53,515 nt of DNA from assembly GCA_021806925.1 (NCBI GenBank), contig JAKAPS010000007.1, forward strand, positions 1 through 53,515. The letters run 5' to 3'. The position numbers and the translations under genes are program-made. A model generated the notes under the pieces. It searched no databases. It saw only the letters and a list, made by a program, of their open reading frames with translations, and was not told the DNA's origin. The stretch is from a bacterium. GTDB lineage: Bacteria; Patescibacteriota; Dojkabacteria; JAKAPS01. Numbering within the stretch: position 1 is the first letter of the stretch; the number at the start of each line of letters is the position of its first letter. Below are positions 25,097 to 33,682 of this stretch, in pieces.

Positions 25097-26380
25097 TTAT
25101 ATTAATTCCTTTAAGACTTGAGGAATATTAAATGAGCCATCTTCATTCTGGTTATTCTCAATAATAGCTTTAATTAACCTTCCTGTAAATCCAGTAGCAT
25201 CATTAGTATAGCAATATACTTTTTCTCCACTCTTTTCATCAATATATTTAATATTCAGTCCTCTAGATTGATAATCACCATTGAAATCAGCAGAATGTGT
25301 TTCCCTATATCTATTCTCCGAAGGCATCCATGTTTCCATATCAGTTTGAGTCAAATTAGTAAATCCCATATCACCAGTGCATAAACGCATTTCTTGAAAT
25401 GGTAAACCCAGGCTGTTAATTAAATACCTCTCAATAGCAGTCAATAATTTATGTTCTTCAATACCTTCTTCAGTGTTCGATATGCTAATCATTTCTGCTT
25501 TATCAAATTGGTGTAATCTAAGAACACCTTTTAGATCCTTTCCATAACTTCCAGATTCTCTTCTCAAGCATGTACTTATTCCAACCATTCTAATAGGTAG
25601 TTCAGACTCTTTTAGAATTCTATCCATAAACATTGGCATAAGTGTATGTTCACTACTACCAACTAAAAACAGATCATCGTTTGGAATATAATATTTATCA
25701 TCCATAGGGTCCCTCCTGCCTGTTTTTGCAAATACTTCGTTTTTAATCATAATTGGAGGAATAACAGGAACAAATGCCTTGTAATTCTTGGTGTTTATTC
25801 CATTCTTAACTATTGTATCTTTAATAAATTCTGAATCTGTCACAAGTTTAAAAAAATATCTTGTTAAAGCTAATTGAAGCATAACCGCCTCTGCTTTAAA
25901 ATATACAAACCTGCTACCTGCTACATTAACACCAGATTTAAAATCAAAATACCCCATCTTTTCACCTAAATCATGATCACTTAATGGAGTAAAGCTAAAA
26001 TCTCTTATTTTCCCGTATTTTTCGACAACAACATTCATTGTTTCATCAATACCTATTGGAACATCTTTTAATGGGACATTAGGAATTTTAGACAAATTTA
26101 AAATATACTCCTCTTCAAATTTATTCATTTCTTTTTCAAGAACAGACAGTCTTTCCTTTATTTTTCTTCCAGTTTCTATTGCCTCTTTGTTATTTCCTAT
26201 ACCATTTTGTTTTGAATTTGATTTCCTCTCAGAGTTTAATTCTTCAATTTCATTCTTTAATTTTGAGTATTCAGAATATGATTTTATACATTGTTCAACT
26301 ACTTTAGGGTCTCTTTGCCTATTTTTCATTGCATCTTCAACCGCTGATTGATTTTCTATTACAAAACGTATATTTAGCAT
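25097..26380 (-). CDS. serS: Serine--tRNA ligase
   Basis: This is a normal-length (427 residues) class II seryl-tRNA synthetase. The N-terminal coiled-coil arm that grips the long variable arm of tRNA-Ser spans about residues 30-100. Class II motifs follow: LVGSSEHTLMPMFMD, RMVGISTCLRRESGSYGKDLKGVLRLHQFDKAEM (motif 2), and EKVYCYTNDATGFTGRLIKAIIENNQ (motif 3, near residues 385-410). It charges tRNA-Ser such as the one at 18509. No T-box precedes it; the gap to the divergent gene is only 51 bases. Confidence 0.96.
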   Translation of the reverse strand: MLNIRFVIENQSAVEDAMKNRQRDPKVVEQCIKSYSEYSKLKNEIEELNSERKSNSKQNGIGNNKEAIETGRKIKERLSVLEKEMNKFEEEYILNLSKIPNVPLKDVPIGIDETMNVVVEKYGKIRDFSFTPLSDHDLGEKMGYFDFKSGVNVAGSRFVYFKAEAVMLQLALTRYFFKLVTDSEFIKDTIVKNGINTKNYKAFVPVIPPIMIKNEVFAKTGRRDPMDDKYYIPNDDLFLVGSSEHTLMPMFMDRILKESELPIRMVGISTCLRRESGSYGKDLKGVLRLHQFDKAEMISISNTEEGIEEHKLLTAIERYLINSLGLPFQEMRLCTGDMGFTNLTQTDMETWMPSENRYRETHSADFNGDYQSRGLNIKYIDEKSGEKVYCYTNDATGFTGRLIKAIIENNQNEDGSFNIPQVLKELI

Positions 26381-26431
26381 ATATTTTTATGTTAATATAT
26401 ATCAGGAAATATTTCAAATATTGCGGTATAT

Positions 26432-27178
26432 ATGTTATTTGAAGGTAAAATAGATGTTCATTTATTAAATTTAATAAATGCTATAAGAAAAACAAAAAGC
26501 AAAGCTAAACTGCTTAATTTAAATTATGAGATATTAAAGGTTGAGAGATTCATAACAACACCAGACAGATTACAAAATAGTGCTGATAGTTATTTCTCAA
26601 CAATACTGGATATATACAGCAATCGACCATACAATACACCAATATTTAATGAATTGTTATGTAAAGCATATAAAGAATATGGAATTATAAAGTTATATAA
26701 CTCCAACTACATATATTCTGAAGAATTACTCAAAAAATCCCTAGATCTTTCAATACAATATAACTTTAATTCTGAACATGTATTAATACAAAGCTATATA
26801 GATTTGCTGCTTAATATAGATAAGACATTCATTTATGAATCAATTGATGAATATATAGATGTAGATAAAGCATTAATGATTGTGCGTATGAATCACGAAT
26901 ATGTGATTGAACTATTAATTAATAAAGCAATTATTCAATTAAGAAATATGAACTATGATAAAGCATACATGCTGTTAAATATGTCAGAGCAATATATATA
27001 TTCAAATCTGCTTACAAGCAGATATTTACTCTATTTATGCGAAATATATGGATTATGCTGTAAATGTAAAATTGATACAGAAACATACGCAAATAAATTT
27101 GAAACAGTATTTATTCAATTAGAAAAACCATTGAAAACATACATATTGAATAGATTAAGGATATTCTGTTATTATTAG
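26432..27178 (+). CDS. Helical TPR-like protein of unknown function
   Basis: I do not recognise this 248-residue protein. It is soluble-looking and almost all helical, with repeat-like units (SNYIYSEELLKKSLDLSIQY, MNYDKAYMLLNMSEQYIYS) that resemble TPR pairs. It has no signal peptide. It is divergent from serS, and its stop codon overlaps the TTAGCACTC motif upstream of the hsp20 gene. Confidence 0.55.
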   Translation: MLFEGKIDVHLLNLINAIRKTKSKAKLLNLNYEILKVERFITTPDRLQNSADSYFSTILDIYSNRPYNTPIFNELLCKAYKEYGIIKLYNSNYIYSEELLKKSLDLSIQYNFNSEHVLIQSYIDLLLNIDKTFIYESIDEYIDVDKALMIVRMNHEYVIELLINKAIIQLRNMNYDKAYMLLNMSEQYIYSNLLTSRYLLYLCEIYGLCCKCKIDTETYANKFETVFIQLEKPLKTYILNRLRIFCYY

Positions 27179-27225
27179 CACTCACCACCACCACTTGACA
27201 AAATAAACAAACTGATGTTTAATAT
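27175..27225 (+). promoter_or_regulatory. hsp20 promoter with a CIRCE-like half-site
   Basis: TTGACA (27195-27200) and TAATAT (27220-27225), 19 bases apart, form the promoter (TTAATA at 18 bases also fits). TTAGCACTC (27175-27183) is a perfect left half of the CIRCE operator bound by HrcA. The right half does not follow at the usual 9-base distance, but GAGTGATAA (8 of 9 matches) lies at 27246-27254. HrcA control is therefore only a possibility. Confidence 0.4.
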
Positions 27226-27267
27226 TAGAAGTGAGAGGAGGTGAAGAGTGATAAAATTCGAAAACTT

Positions 27268-27672
27268 ATGAAATATATAAAACTATATAACCCAATAAGT
27301 AATATTGACCCTATTAATGACATGATTGGCTTTGATCCATTCTTCAATACTCAATCAATGCCAGCAAATATATGGGAAGATGAAACAAATGTTTATGTAG
27401 AAATTTCATTACCTGGATTCAAAAAAGAAAATATAAAGATTAATATTTCTGGTAACAAACTTTTCATTACAGCAGAGTCATCAAAAGAAGATTCTGAAAA
27501 GAAAGGTAAATATCATAAACATGAATTCAGCTATAAATCAATAACAAGAAATTTTGATTTACCTGAAACTGTTTCACAAAATGATGTTACAGCAACTTTT
27601 GAAAATGGAATACTTAATGTAAAACTTAAGAAACAAACAAGTGCAATATCAAAAGAAGTTGTAATAGAGTAA
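27268..27672 (+). CDS. Small heat-shock protein (Hsp20/alpha-crystallin family)
   Basis: The protein holds an alpha-crystallin domain: ANIWEDETNVYVEISLPGFKKENI, LFITAESS, FDLPETVSQNDVTATFENGILNVKLKK, the last being the family's GxLxxxxPK-like edge. It is an ATP-independent holdase that keeps unfolded proteins soluble. I place the start at the ATG at 27268 (134 residues), because MKYIKLYNP matches the usual short N-terminus. A GTG at 27241 would add 9 residues but overlaps the strong Shine-Dalgarno AGGAGGTGA (27235-27243). That ribosome site is unusually far, about 24 bases, from the ATG. Confidence 0.92.
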   Translation: MKYIKLYNPISNIDPINDMIGFDPFFNTQSMPANIWEDETNVYVEISLPGFKKENIKINISGNKLFITAESSKEDSEKKGKYHKHEFSYKSITRNFDLPETVSQNDVTATFENGILNVKLKKQTSAISKEVVIE

Positions 27673-27683
27673 CAAAATACATA

Positions 27684-27735
27684 ACCCTCTACACGATTAA
27701 TATTTGCCTCAAACGTGTAGGGGGTCTATTTTAAA
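27684..27735 (+). terminator. hsp20 terminator
   Basis: ACCCTCTACACG (27684-27695) pairs with CGTGTAGGGGGT (27714-27725) over 12 bp with one G-T pair, followed by a T-rich stretch. It is the strongest stem-loop in the window. Confidence 0.8.
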
Positions 27736-27808
27736 ATAGGAAAACTACTTTTACAAAGCTAAAAACAACAGCAATCGAGTATGTTTAATACAACACAATC
27801 ATAATATA

Positions 27809-28198
27809 TTATCTTCCTTCTTTTATAATTCTGAAGACTTTATCAATATCATTTTTATCTATAGGAGGTACAATTTTAAATGAAGGCTTTATGTGAATAT
27901 GCACGTGTGGAACTACTTGTCCACTTGTCTCACCGTTGTTTTGCGTAAGCTTAAATCCATCGGCATTTAGTATATTGATCAACATTTTAGAGACATGCTT
28001 TACTTCTACTATAAATACAGATAGATCCTCATCATTAAAATCCATAATTGTTCTTACATGTATTTTAGGAACTACAAGAGTATGGGCAAAGCAAGTCGGA
28101 TCAATATCCAAGAATGATATAACATTATCATTTTCATAAACTATATATGATGGTAAATCTCTTCTTATTATTTTACAAAACACGCAATTATCTTCCAT
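27809..28198 (-). CDS. HIT-family nucleotide hydrolase
   Basis: This 129-residue protein begins with a CxxC pair (Cys5, Cys8: CVFCKII) and has the histidine triad HVHIHIKP (His98, His100, His102) near the C-terminus. These enzymes cleave nucleoside phosphoramidates and similar adenylates through the central histidine. Length and layout are those of the Hint branch. It starts 11 bases inside the upstream glycosyltransferase gene, so the two are co-translated. Confidence 0.93.
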   Translation of the reverse strand: MEDNCVFCKIIRRDLPSYIVYENDNVISFLDIDPTCFAHTLVVPKIHVRTIMDFNDEDLSVFIVEVKHVSKMLINILNADGFKLTQNNGETSGQVVPHVHIHIKPSFKIVPPIDKNDIDKVFRIIKEGR

Positions 28199-29297
28199 AT
28201 ATTTTTATATTATTATACACTTCCTCATATACTTCAATAGTTCTCTTTGCAGTATTATCCCATGTAAATCTTAGGGAATTTATATGACCATTTTTTATAA
28301 GATTTTGTCTTTTTATTTCATTATCCAGTAAGCTTTTTATACTCTCATAAAGTTCATCTAATGAATTTGGATTAAAGTATATACAACACTCATCACTCCC
28401 TCCAATCTCTCTGTGGCATGAAGCATCAGATGCAATTACTGGAACAAAATGCCTTTGCCCCTCCACTATAGGAAAAGAGAATCCTTCATAAAATGAAGGC
28501 ATTACTAAACAAAATGCTTTCGATGTTAGGGCATTCTTCTCTATATCAGTTACATAATCACAATATATTGTATATTTATCTTCAATCTTCTTGTAACCAG
28601 GAAGTGTTTTTCCAATAACAACCAAGGGAATTTTCAATTTACTTGCTGCTTTAGCTAATATATCTATGTTCTTTCTTTTTTCTAAACTCCCAATATATAT
28701 TATATATTTTTCTGGGATATTAAATTTTTTGAAGACATCTTTGCTATCACTCTCACTAACATCTAATGTATCCACTCCTAAATATACCACTCTTATCTTC
28801 TCTGGATTAATTTTAAGATATTTGACAACATCGTTCCTCGTCCATTCTGAATTCGCTATCAACATACTAGAGTGCTTTATTGAAGAATACAGAAAGTGTT
28901 TCCAATAAAATTTTGAAATTGGAGTCCTGTATTCAATTGGGTATATTAAAGGAATTATATCATGAACTGTTAATATAATTTTCTTCTTAGGATAGAATAG
29001 GGGAGAAGAGAATCCAGTTATATGCACTATATCAACTTTCTTGTTTGATAATATAACAGGTCGCTCAAGTTGATCATATATAAATCTCTTTGGTGTACTT
29101 AAATCACCACTAAATATTTTTGAAGAAAATTCATTGATTGCAAATTTTTTCTTATCAGAAAACTTCTTAAGAGAATTAAATAATTCATATGAGTATACAC
29201 CTATTCCGGTTTTTTTCCCTTTACCAGGTTGTGTATCAACAAATACATTACATATCCTGCTACTTGTGTTTCCATTATTGTTTACTTTTTCATACAT
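28188..29297 (-). CDS. Family 4 glycosyltransferase
   Basis: The 369-residue GT-B enzyme has the N-terminal glycine-rich loop KKTGIGVYSYEL, the middle motif YIIYIGSLEKRKNIDIL, and the donor-site motif MPSFYEGFSFPIVEGQ with its paired Glu residues. A retaining transfer from a nucleotide sugar to a cell-surface glycan or lipid is expected. No membrane helix is present, so it works at the inner face. It is co-transcribed with the HIT protein. The sugar is unknown. Confidence 0.88.
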   Translation of the reverse strand: MYEKVNNNGNTSSRICNVFVDTQPGKGKKTGIGVYSYELFNSLKKFSDKKKFAINEFSSKIFSGDLSTPKRFIYDQLERPVILSNKKVDIVHITGFSSPLFYPKKKIILTVHDIIPLIYPIEYRTPISKFYWKHFLYSSIKHSSMLIANSEWTRNDVVKYLKINPEKIRVVYLGVDTLDVSESDSKDVFKKFNIPEKYIIYIGSLEKRKNIDILAKAASKLKIPLVVIGKTLPGYKKIEDKYTIYCDYVTDIEKNALTSKAFCLVMPSFYEGFSFPIVEGQRHFVPVIASDASCHREIGGSDECCIYFNPNSLDELYESIKSLLDNEIKRQNLIKNGHINSLRFTWDNTAKRTIEVYEEVYNNIKIYGR

Positions 29298-29624
29298 AAA
29301 ATTTAACTACTTGAATCATTATATATAATAAAATATATTAATGGATAATATTCTTCTAATAGTTTGAGAAATAGAAGAAAAACTGCTAAACAAAAAATTA
29401 ACTCAAATGCAAAAAAGAAAATAATAGAGTAGAGAAAAAAAGTAAAGAAGAAGAAGAAGAGAGAGAAAAAAAAAAAAAAAAAAAAAAATAGATTTGCTTA
29501 TGTTATAATTTTTTAGATTATTTTTGAATTGATTTTGATACTTATATTTATCTTATTTGAAACAAAAATAAAGCAAATGAAGTATATATTTTATAGTTAG
29601 TAAAAATGATGTAATTAATTTGAA
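29298..29624. other. Intergenic region with purine-rich tract
   Basis: This is the gap between two divergent genes. It contains a GAA/AGA-rich stretch (about 29440-29465) running into 23 consecutive A (29466-29488), then A+T-rich sequence that should hold the promoter of the DUF2079 gene. No gene is visible. Confidence 0.5.
29466..29488 (+). repeat. Run of 23 A
   Basis: A homopolymer of 23 A after a GAGAG stretch. Such a run is prone to length change during replication and to reading error, so its exact length is uncertain. Confidence 0.85.
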
Positions 29625-31025
29625 ATGAATTTCAAAAAGTTTCTAGTCAAACACAAATACATAACACTCTTTTTAATTGTTTATACACTGTTCATGTTTT
29701 ACTACAGTCTAGTAAGATATCAGAATTATTATGCAGGGGAGTTTGATCTGGGTCATATGGTACAAGTCGTATATAACACACTGCATGGACACTTTTTCAT
29801 GTTAAGCAGTCCTGAAAAATTACCAGTTCTTGTTTCAAGAGCATCAGATCACTTTGATATATCATTGCTTCTTCTTGTTCCATTTTTCTATATATATCCG
29901 CACGTATCGTTATTTCTTTTTATTCAGTCAATTGTTGTTGCCCTAGGAGGTATATTTATATATAAATTTGCACTAGATAACAAATCATCAAGATCCATTG
30001 CTGTATTTTTGACAGTAATATATCTAATTATGCCTGGTATGCTAAATGCACTTATGTTCGATTATCATCCCGAGGTACTTGCAAGCACATTTCTATTAGG
30101 TTCGTTCTATTTTCTATATAAGAGAAAAATATATTATTCCATTCCTTTTATACTCTTAGCACTAATATCAAAAGAAGACATGGGATTTATATTAGGAACC
30201 ATTGGAATATATTTCACATATGTTTATATAAGAGAATTAATAAAAGATAAGAGTAAAAGAAATCTTATAAAAGTAATATTCACGACTACATTAATATTAA
30301 TATCATTTAGTTATTCACTTATAGTAATTGGTTGTATAGTTCCACTCGCAAGAGGGGGACATGAATCAATGTACTTAGGCTCCTACGGATACCTACACGG
30401 TGGAGTAATAGCCATATTAACTCACCCCTGGATAATATTTGAACAAATTGATATAGCAAAAACAATTGGGTATACATTCGCATTAACTGCACCAGTAGGA
30501 TTTCTTAACTTTCTTTCACCAATAACATTATTGGCACTTCCAGAGTACCTTCTTGATGTATTAAGTAGCAATCATGCACTGCAGAATATACATTTTCATT
30601 ACGCAGCTACAATTGAGCCATTTATAATGCTAGGAGCAATTGATACGCTATTTAAATTAAAAGAATACTTCGAAATAAAGAAAATCAGAATAATATATAT
30701 ATTCTTCATAGCATTCTCATTTATTGCCATGTACCTTTATTCACCGGTACCAATTTCAAGATCATATACTAATTTCTTTATACCAATGTACCCAGCTAAG
30801 GATATAAATGAGCTAAATTACCTTGCAAGATCAATACCAGTTGATGCTGTAGTAAGTGCTCCTAATACAGTAGGAGTACATTTTACTCAAAGAGAAAATA
30901 TATATGTTTATCCTGTGGATGTTCCTAACGCTGATTATGTCATTACTGATACAAACCCTGTTGATATTAAAGGATATACAAATATATATTCTGGGAAAGA
31001 TATATGGGTGTATAAAAAAATATAG
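29625..31025 (+). CDS. DUF2079 polytopic membrane protein
   Basis: The 466-residue protein matches the DUF2079 family: a first loop GEFDLGHMVQVVYNTLHGHFF, then SRASDHFDISLLLLVPFFYIYP, and FDYHPEVLASTFLLGSFYFLYKR. It has about ten membrane helices in the GT-C layout and a soluble C-terminal part from about residue 400. Family members resemble polyprenyl-sugar-using glycosyltransferases, but no activity is proven. The Asp and His residues of the first loops are the likely active site. Confidence 0.85.
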   Translation: MNFKKFLVKHKYITLFLIVYTLFMFYYSLVRYQNYYAGEFDLGHMVQVVYNTLHGHFFMLSSPEKLPVLVSRASDHFDISLLLLVPFFYIYPHVSLFLFIQSIVVALGGIFIYKFALDNKSSRSIAVFLTVIYLIMPGMLNALMFDYHPEVLASTFLLGSFYFLYKRKIYYSIPFILLALISKEDMGFILGTIGIYFTYVYIRELIKDKSKRNLIKVIFTTTLILISFSYSLIVIGCIVPLARGGHESMYLGSYGYLHGGVIAILTHPWIIFEQIDIAKTIGYTFALTAPVGFLNFLSPITLLALPEYLLDVLSSNHALQNIHFHYAATIEPFIMLGAIDTLFKLKEYFEIKKIRIIYIFFIAFSFIAMYLYSPVPISRSYTNFFIPMYPAKDINELNYLARSIPVDAVVSAPNTVGVHFTQRENIYVYPVDVPNADYVITDTNPVDIKGYTNIYSGKDIWVYKKI

Positions 31026-31038
31026 AGGATGGGTTATT

Positions 31039-31863
31039 TTATATATTTTGCTGAATAACGTTCTGTAGAACAAAAAGAGAGAGATAATCATTCTCATCAT
31101 ACTCCATTCTAACTATGCAGGTGTTTCCATCCACTGTAATTTCATATGCAATAAATCTATATTCATTATCATACTGATAAGTTTTTTTAATTTCTTTTCC
31201 TCTTTTATTAGTTACTTTTGTTATACATAATAAATCATTGTTTTTCATACAAGATAGAATCAGTTTACCTTCTTTAGAATATTTCAAGTATGACGAACTA
31301 ACTTTTACACCACTAACATATTTTTCTTCTTTAACAATATTGTAACCTCTGAATTCACTGCGTTGTACAATTCTAAGAACTTCTCCTGTACTACAAGATT
31401 CTATATTCTCATGTATCCTTTTATATAGATCATTGCTCTCAGAAAGTATTCTCATAATACTACCTCCATCAGAATTATTGATAGCTACTTTAATTGAATC
31501 CCTTCCTTTATTCACAAAAGTAAATATTGAATATATTGAATCTTCAGATGTGTATGACTCAGTAAGAGCATATCCTTTATCATTCAGTATGCTAGAGATA
31601 TTATCTACGCTTCTACTACTATATATTTCTTTCAGCAAATTACTAAAACAAGGATCAGACATACTACTGGATTCAATTTTCATCAATTCAGTAAGACCCA
31701 TAAAGCTTCCAGATACAAAAGGGTCTAAACCACGTGATTCAAGTTCTAGTACTCTATACAAATCACTACCATCATTTTCTACACGAATTTCCTCTAATTG
31801 CTCACCAATCGATCCGCAGGTGTTATGTAATCTACAAAGATATGCTTCAATTGTTTCGCTCAT
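31039..31863 (-). CDS. Unknown soluble protein
   Basis: I do not recognise this 274-residue protein. It has no signal peptide or membrane helix. Residues 1-90 look helical with many Ser and Glu. The last 100 residues look beta-rich with repeated tyrosine strands (SSSYLKYSKEGKLILSCM, KKTYQYDNEYRFIAYEIT, VRMEYDENDYLSLFVLQ), recalling YD-repeat-like hairpins. It stands alone and is convergent with the DUF2079 gene (13 bases apart). Confidence 0.5.
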   Translation of the reverse strand: MSETIEAYLCRLHNTCGSIGEQLEEIRVENDGSDLYRVLELESRGLDPFVSGSFMGLTELMKIESSSMSDPCFSNLLKEIYSSRSVDNISSILNDKGYALTESYTSEDSIYSIFTFVNKGRDSIKVAINNSDGGSIMRILSESNDLYKRIHENIESCSTGEVLRIVQRSEFRGYNIVKEEKYVSGVKVSSSYLKYSKEGKLILSCMKNNDLLCITKVTNKRGKEIKKTYQYDNEYRFIAYEITVDGNTCIVRMEYDENDYLSLFVLQNVIQQNI

Positions 31864-32043
31864 ATTCTATTTACACATACTTTTTGCAAGTATATATTTA
31901 AATAACATATAGGTACACATTATTGAATTAACAGCACAATAATGCATAAATTATCAACTACATACACGTTATATCTATAAATTATCCTGTAACTGAATTC
32001 ATATTTTAAAATATGCTAAAATATACACAGAATATATATTTTA

Positions 32044-33567
32044 ATGTCAAAAAATAATTTCATGTTTGGTGCAGGAACATCTCATTTCCAAATTGGGGAG
32101 AACAATAATACTAATGCAAAAGACGATTTCTACAATGCATATATTAAGAATATCAAAATATATAAAGAGGATTATGAAGCAGAATCTCCCCAAATACATA
32201 TCTCAGATGAATCAATTGATAAATTAATAGTAACTCTAAAAAAAATTGGTGCAAATTCATATAGATTCTCTGTACCTTGGGCACGTATAAATCCTAGTGA
32301 AGGTGTATTTAGTGATGATGAACTTAATAGGTATACACTACTATTAAATAAATTAAGGGAAAATGGAATAACTCCAATAGTAACCTTACACCACTACACA
32401 TCGCCTCAATGGTTTAGAGATAAAGGAGGATTCTATAATAAAAAAAATATTCAATATTTTTTGGAATTTACTAAGAAGATTGCGGAAATATCATATGATG
32501 GTGGAGTTGAGTATTTTGTTGCATTTAATGAGCTAACTAATTTGATAGGACACGAAAGACTTCTATTCTTAAACCCAAATAAACCAATACAAAATGCTGT
32601 ATCAAATGTAAAATTCTATTTAAATGTAATAAGTGCAATTAAGAGTAGTTACAATATAATTCATGATACATATAACGAAAGAAATGAAACTGCAAAAGAT
32701 GAGATTAAAATATATCCAAAAGTAGGTATTGCAAGTTCAATATGGGAATATGTAAGCTATTCAGGTCGTTTTCAAAATATATATGATATATTGAATAACT
32801 TAATCTTTTATTTACCAGAGTGGCTTCTAAGAAAACATACTGATTTCATTGGAATAAATTTTTATGGTGTAGCAAACAAACCTTTTATTGACCATTTTCC
32901 GAAATGGTTAAGACCGCTGTACAACAACATAATAGCAAAAGATGTGGAAAATATAAATAATAGCTACAGTATCTCAGAAAAACCTTTCAATTGGATTTTA
33001 AAACCAGAACATATAAAACGTATATTGGAGAGATTAAATAAAATATATGGGAAAATTGGAAAGGAGATCTTAATAACAGAGATAGGGACATATGGAGATA
33101 AAGAAGATGATGTATGTAAATTCTATGATATAATATTTAAATCACTTGAAGAATATATAATCATTCAAAAAATTCATGAATTACTTAACAATAATAATAT
33201 AAAGACTAAGAAGTTACTAGAACTAATTGGTGTAACCATATGGTCAATTGTTGATAATACAGAATGGGATATGGGTCATGTTCCACACTTTGGAATATCT
33301 TCGTATGATAATACAACGCGTATATATAAAATAAAAGAAAGAGCAGAAAATGTGGAAAATGGATTTAAAAGTATTAAAGAAATATACAATATATTTGAGG
33401 AAGTCATCAAAAAAAAAGCAACACCTTATGAATTCCTAGACACTTTACTTTCACAAGATACAGATGATAATTATATTTTATTAAAAGAAATAATCAAAGG
33501 AAATGAAGATTTGAAAAATGAACTGATAAATATGAAAAACAAAATGTTGGCAGGAAGAAGAAGATGA
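32044..33567 (+). CDS. Glycoside hydrolase family 1 protein
   Basis: The 507-residue protein is a family 1 (beta-glucosidase type) TIM barrel. Visible landmarks are GAGTSHFQIGE at the start, NSYRFSVPWARINPSEG (71-87), LHHYTSPQWF, the acid/base Glu163 in VAFNELTN, and the nucleophile Glu346 in ILITEIGT. The usual NEP and TENG motifs are changed (NEL, TEIG), so specificity may differ. About 55 extra C-terminal residues form a helical tail. No signal peptide is seen, so it acts inside the cell. A processive glycosyltransferase follows in the same direction. Confidence 0.88.
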   Translation: MSKNNFMFGAGTSHFQIGENNNTNAKDDFYNAYIKNIKIYKEDYEAESPQIHISDESIDKLIVTLKKIGANSYRFSVPWARINPSEGVFSDDELNRYTLLLNKLRENGITPIVTLHHYTSPQWFRDKGGFYNKKNIQYFLEFTKKIAEISYDGGVEYFVAFNELTNLIGHERLLFLNPNKPIQNAVSNVKFYLNVISAIKSSYNIIHDTYNERNETAKDEIKIYPKVGIASSIWEYVSYSGRFQNIYDILNNLIFYLPEWLLRKHTDFIGINFYGVANKPFIDHFPKWLRPLYNNIIAKDVENINNSYSISEKPFNWILKPEHIKRILERLNKIYGKIGKEILITEIGTYGDKEDDVCKFYDIIFKSLEEYIIIQKIHELLNNNNIKTKKLLELIGVTIWSIVDNTEWDMGHVPHFGISSYDNTTRIYKIKERAENVENGFKSIKEIYNIFEEVIKKKATPYEFLDTLLSQDTDDNYILLKEIIKGNEDLKNELINMKNKMLAGRRR

Positions 33568-33682
33568 TGATGATAAATGCTGCTAAAAATTGTTTGATAA
33601 CTGATTGCTATAAATAGAATAGAAATTACAGGCACTATAAAAAATATCAATTAGAATATATAATATATTTAAGAAGTAATAC

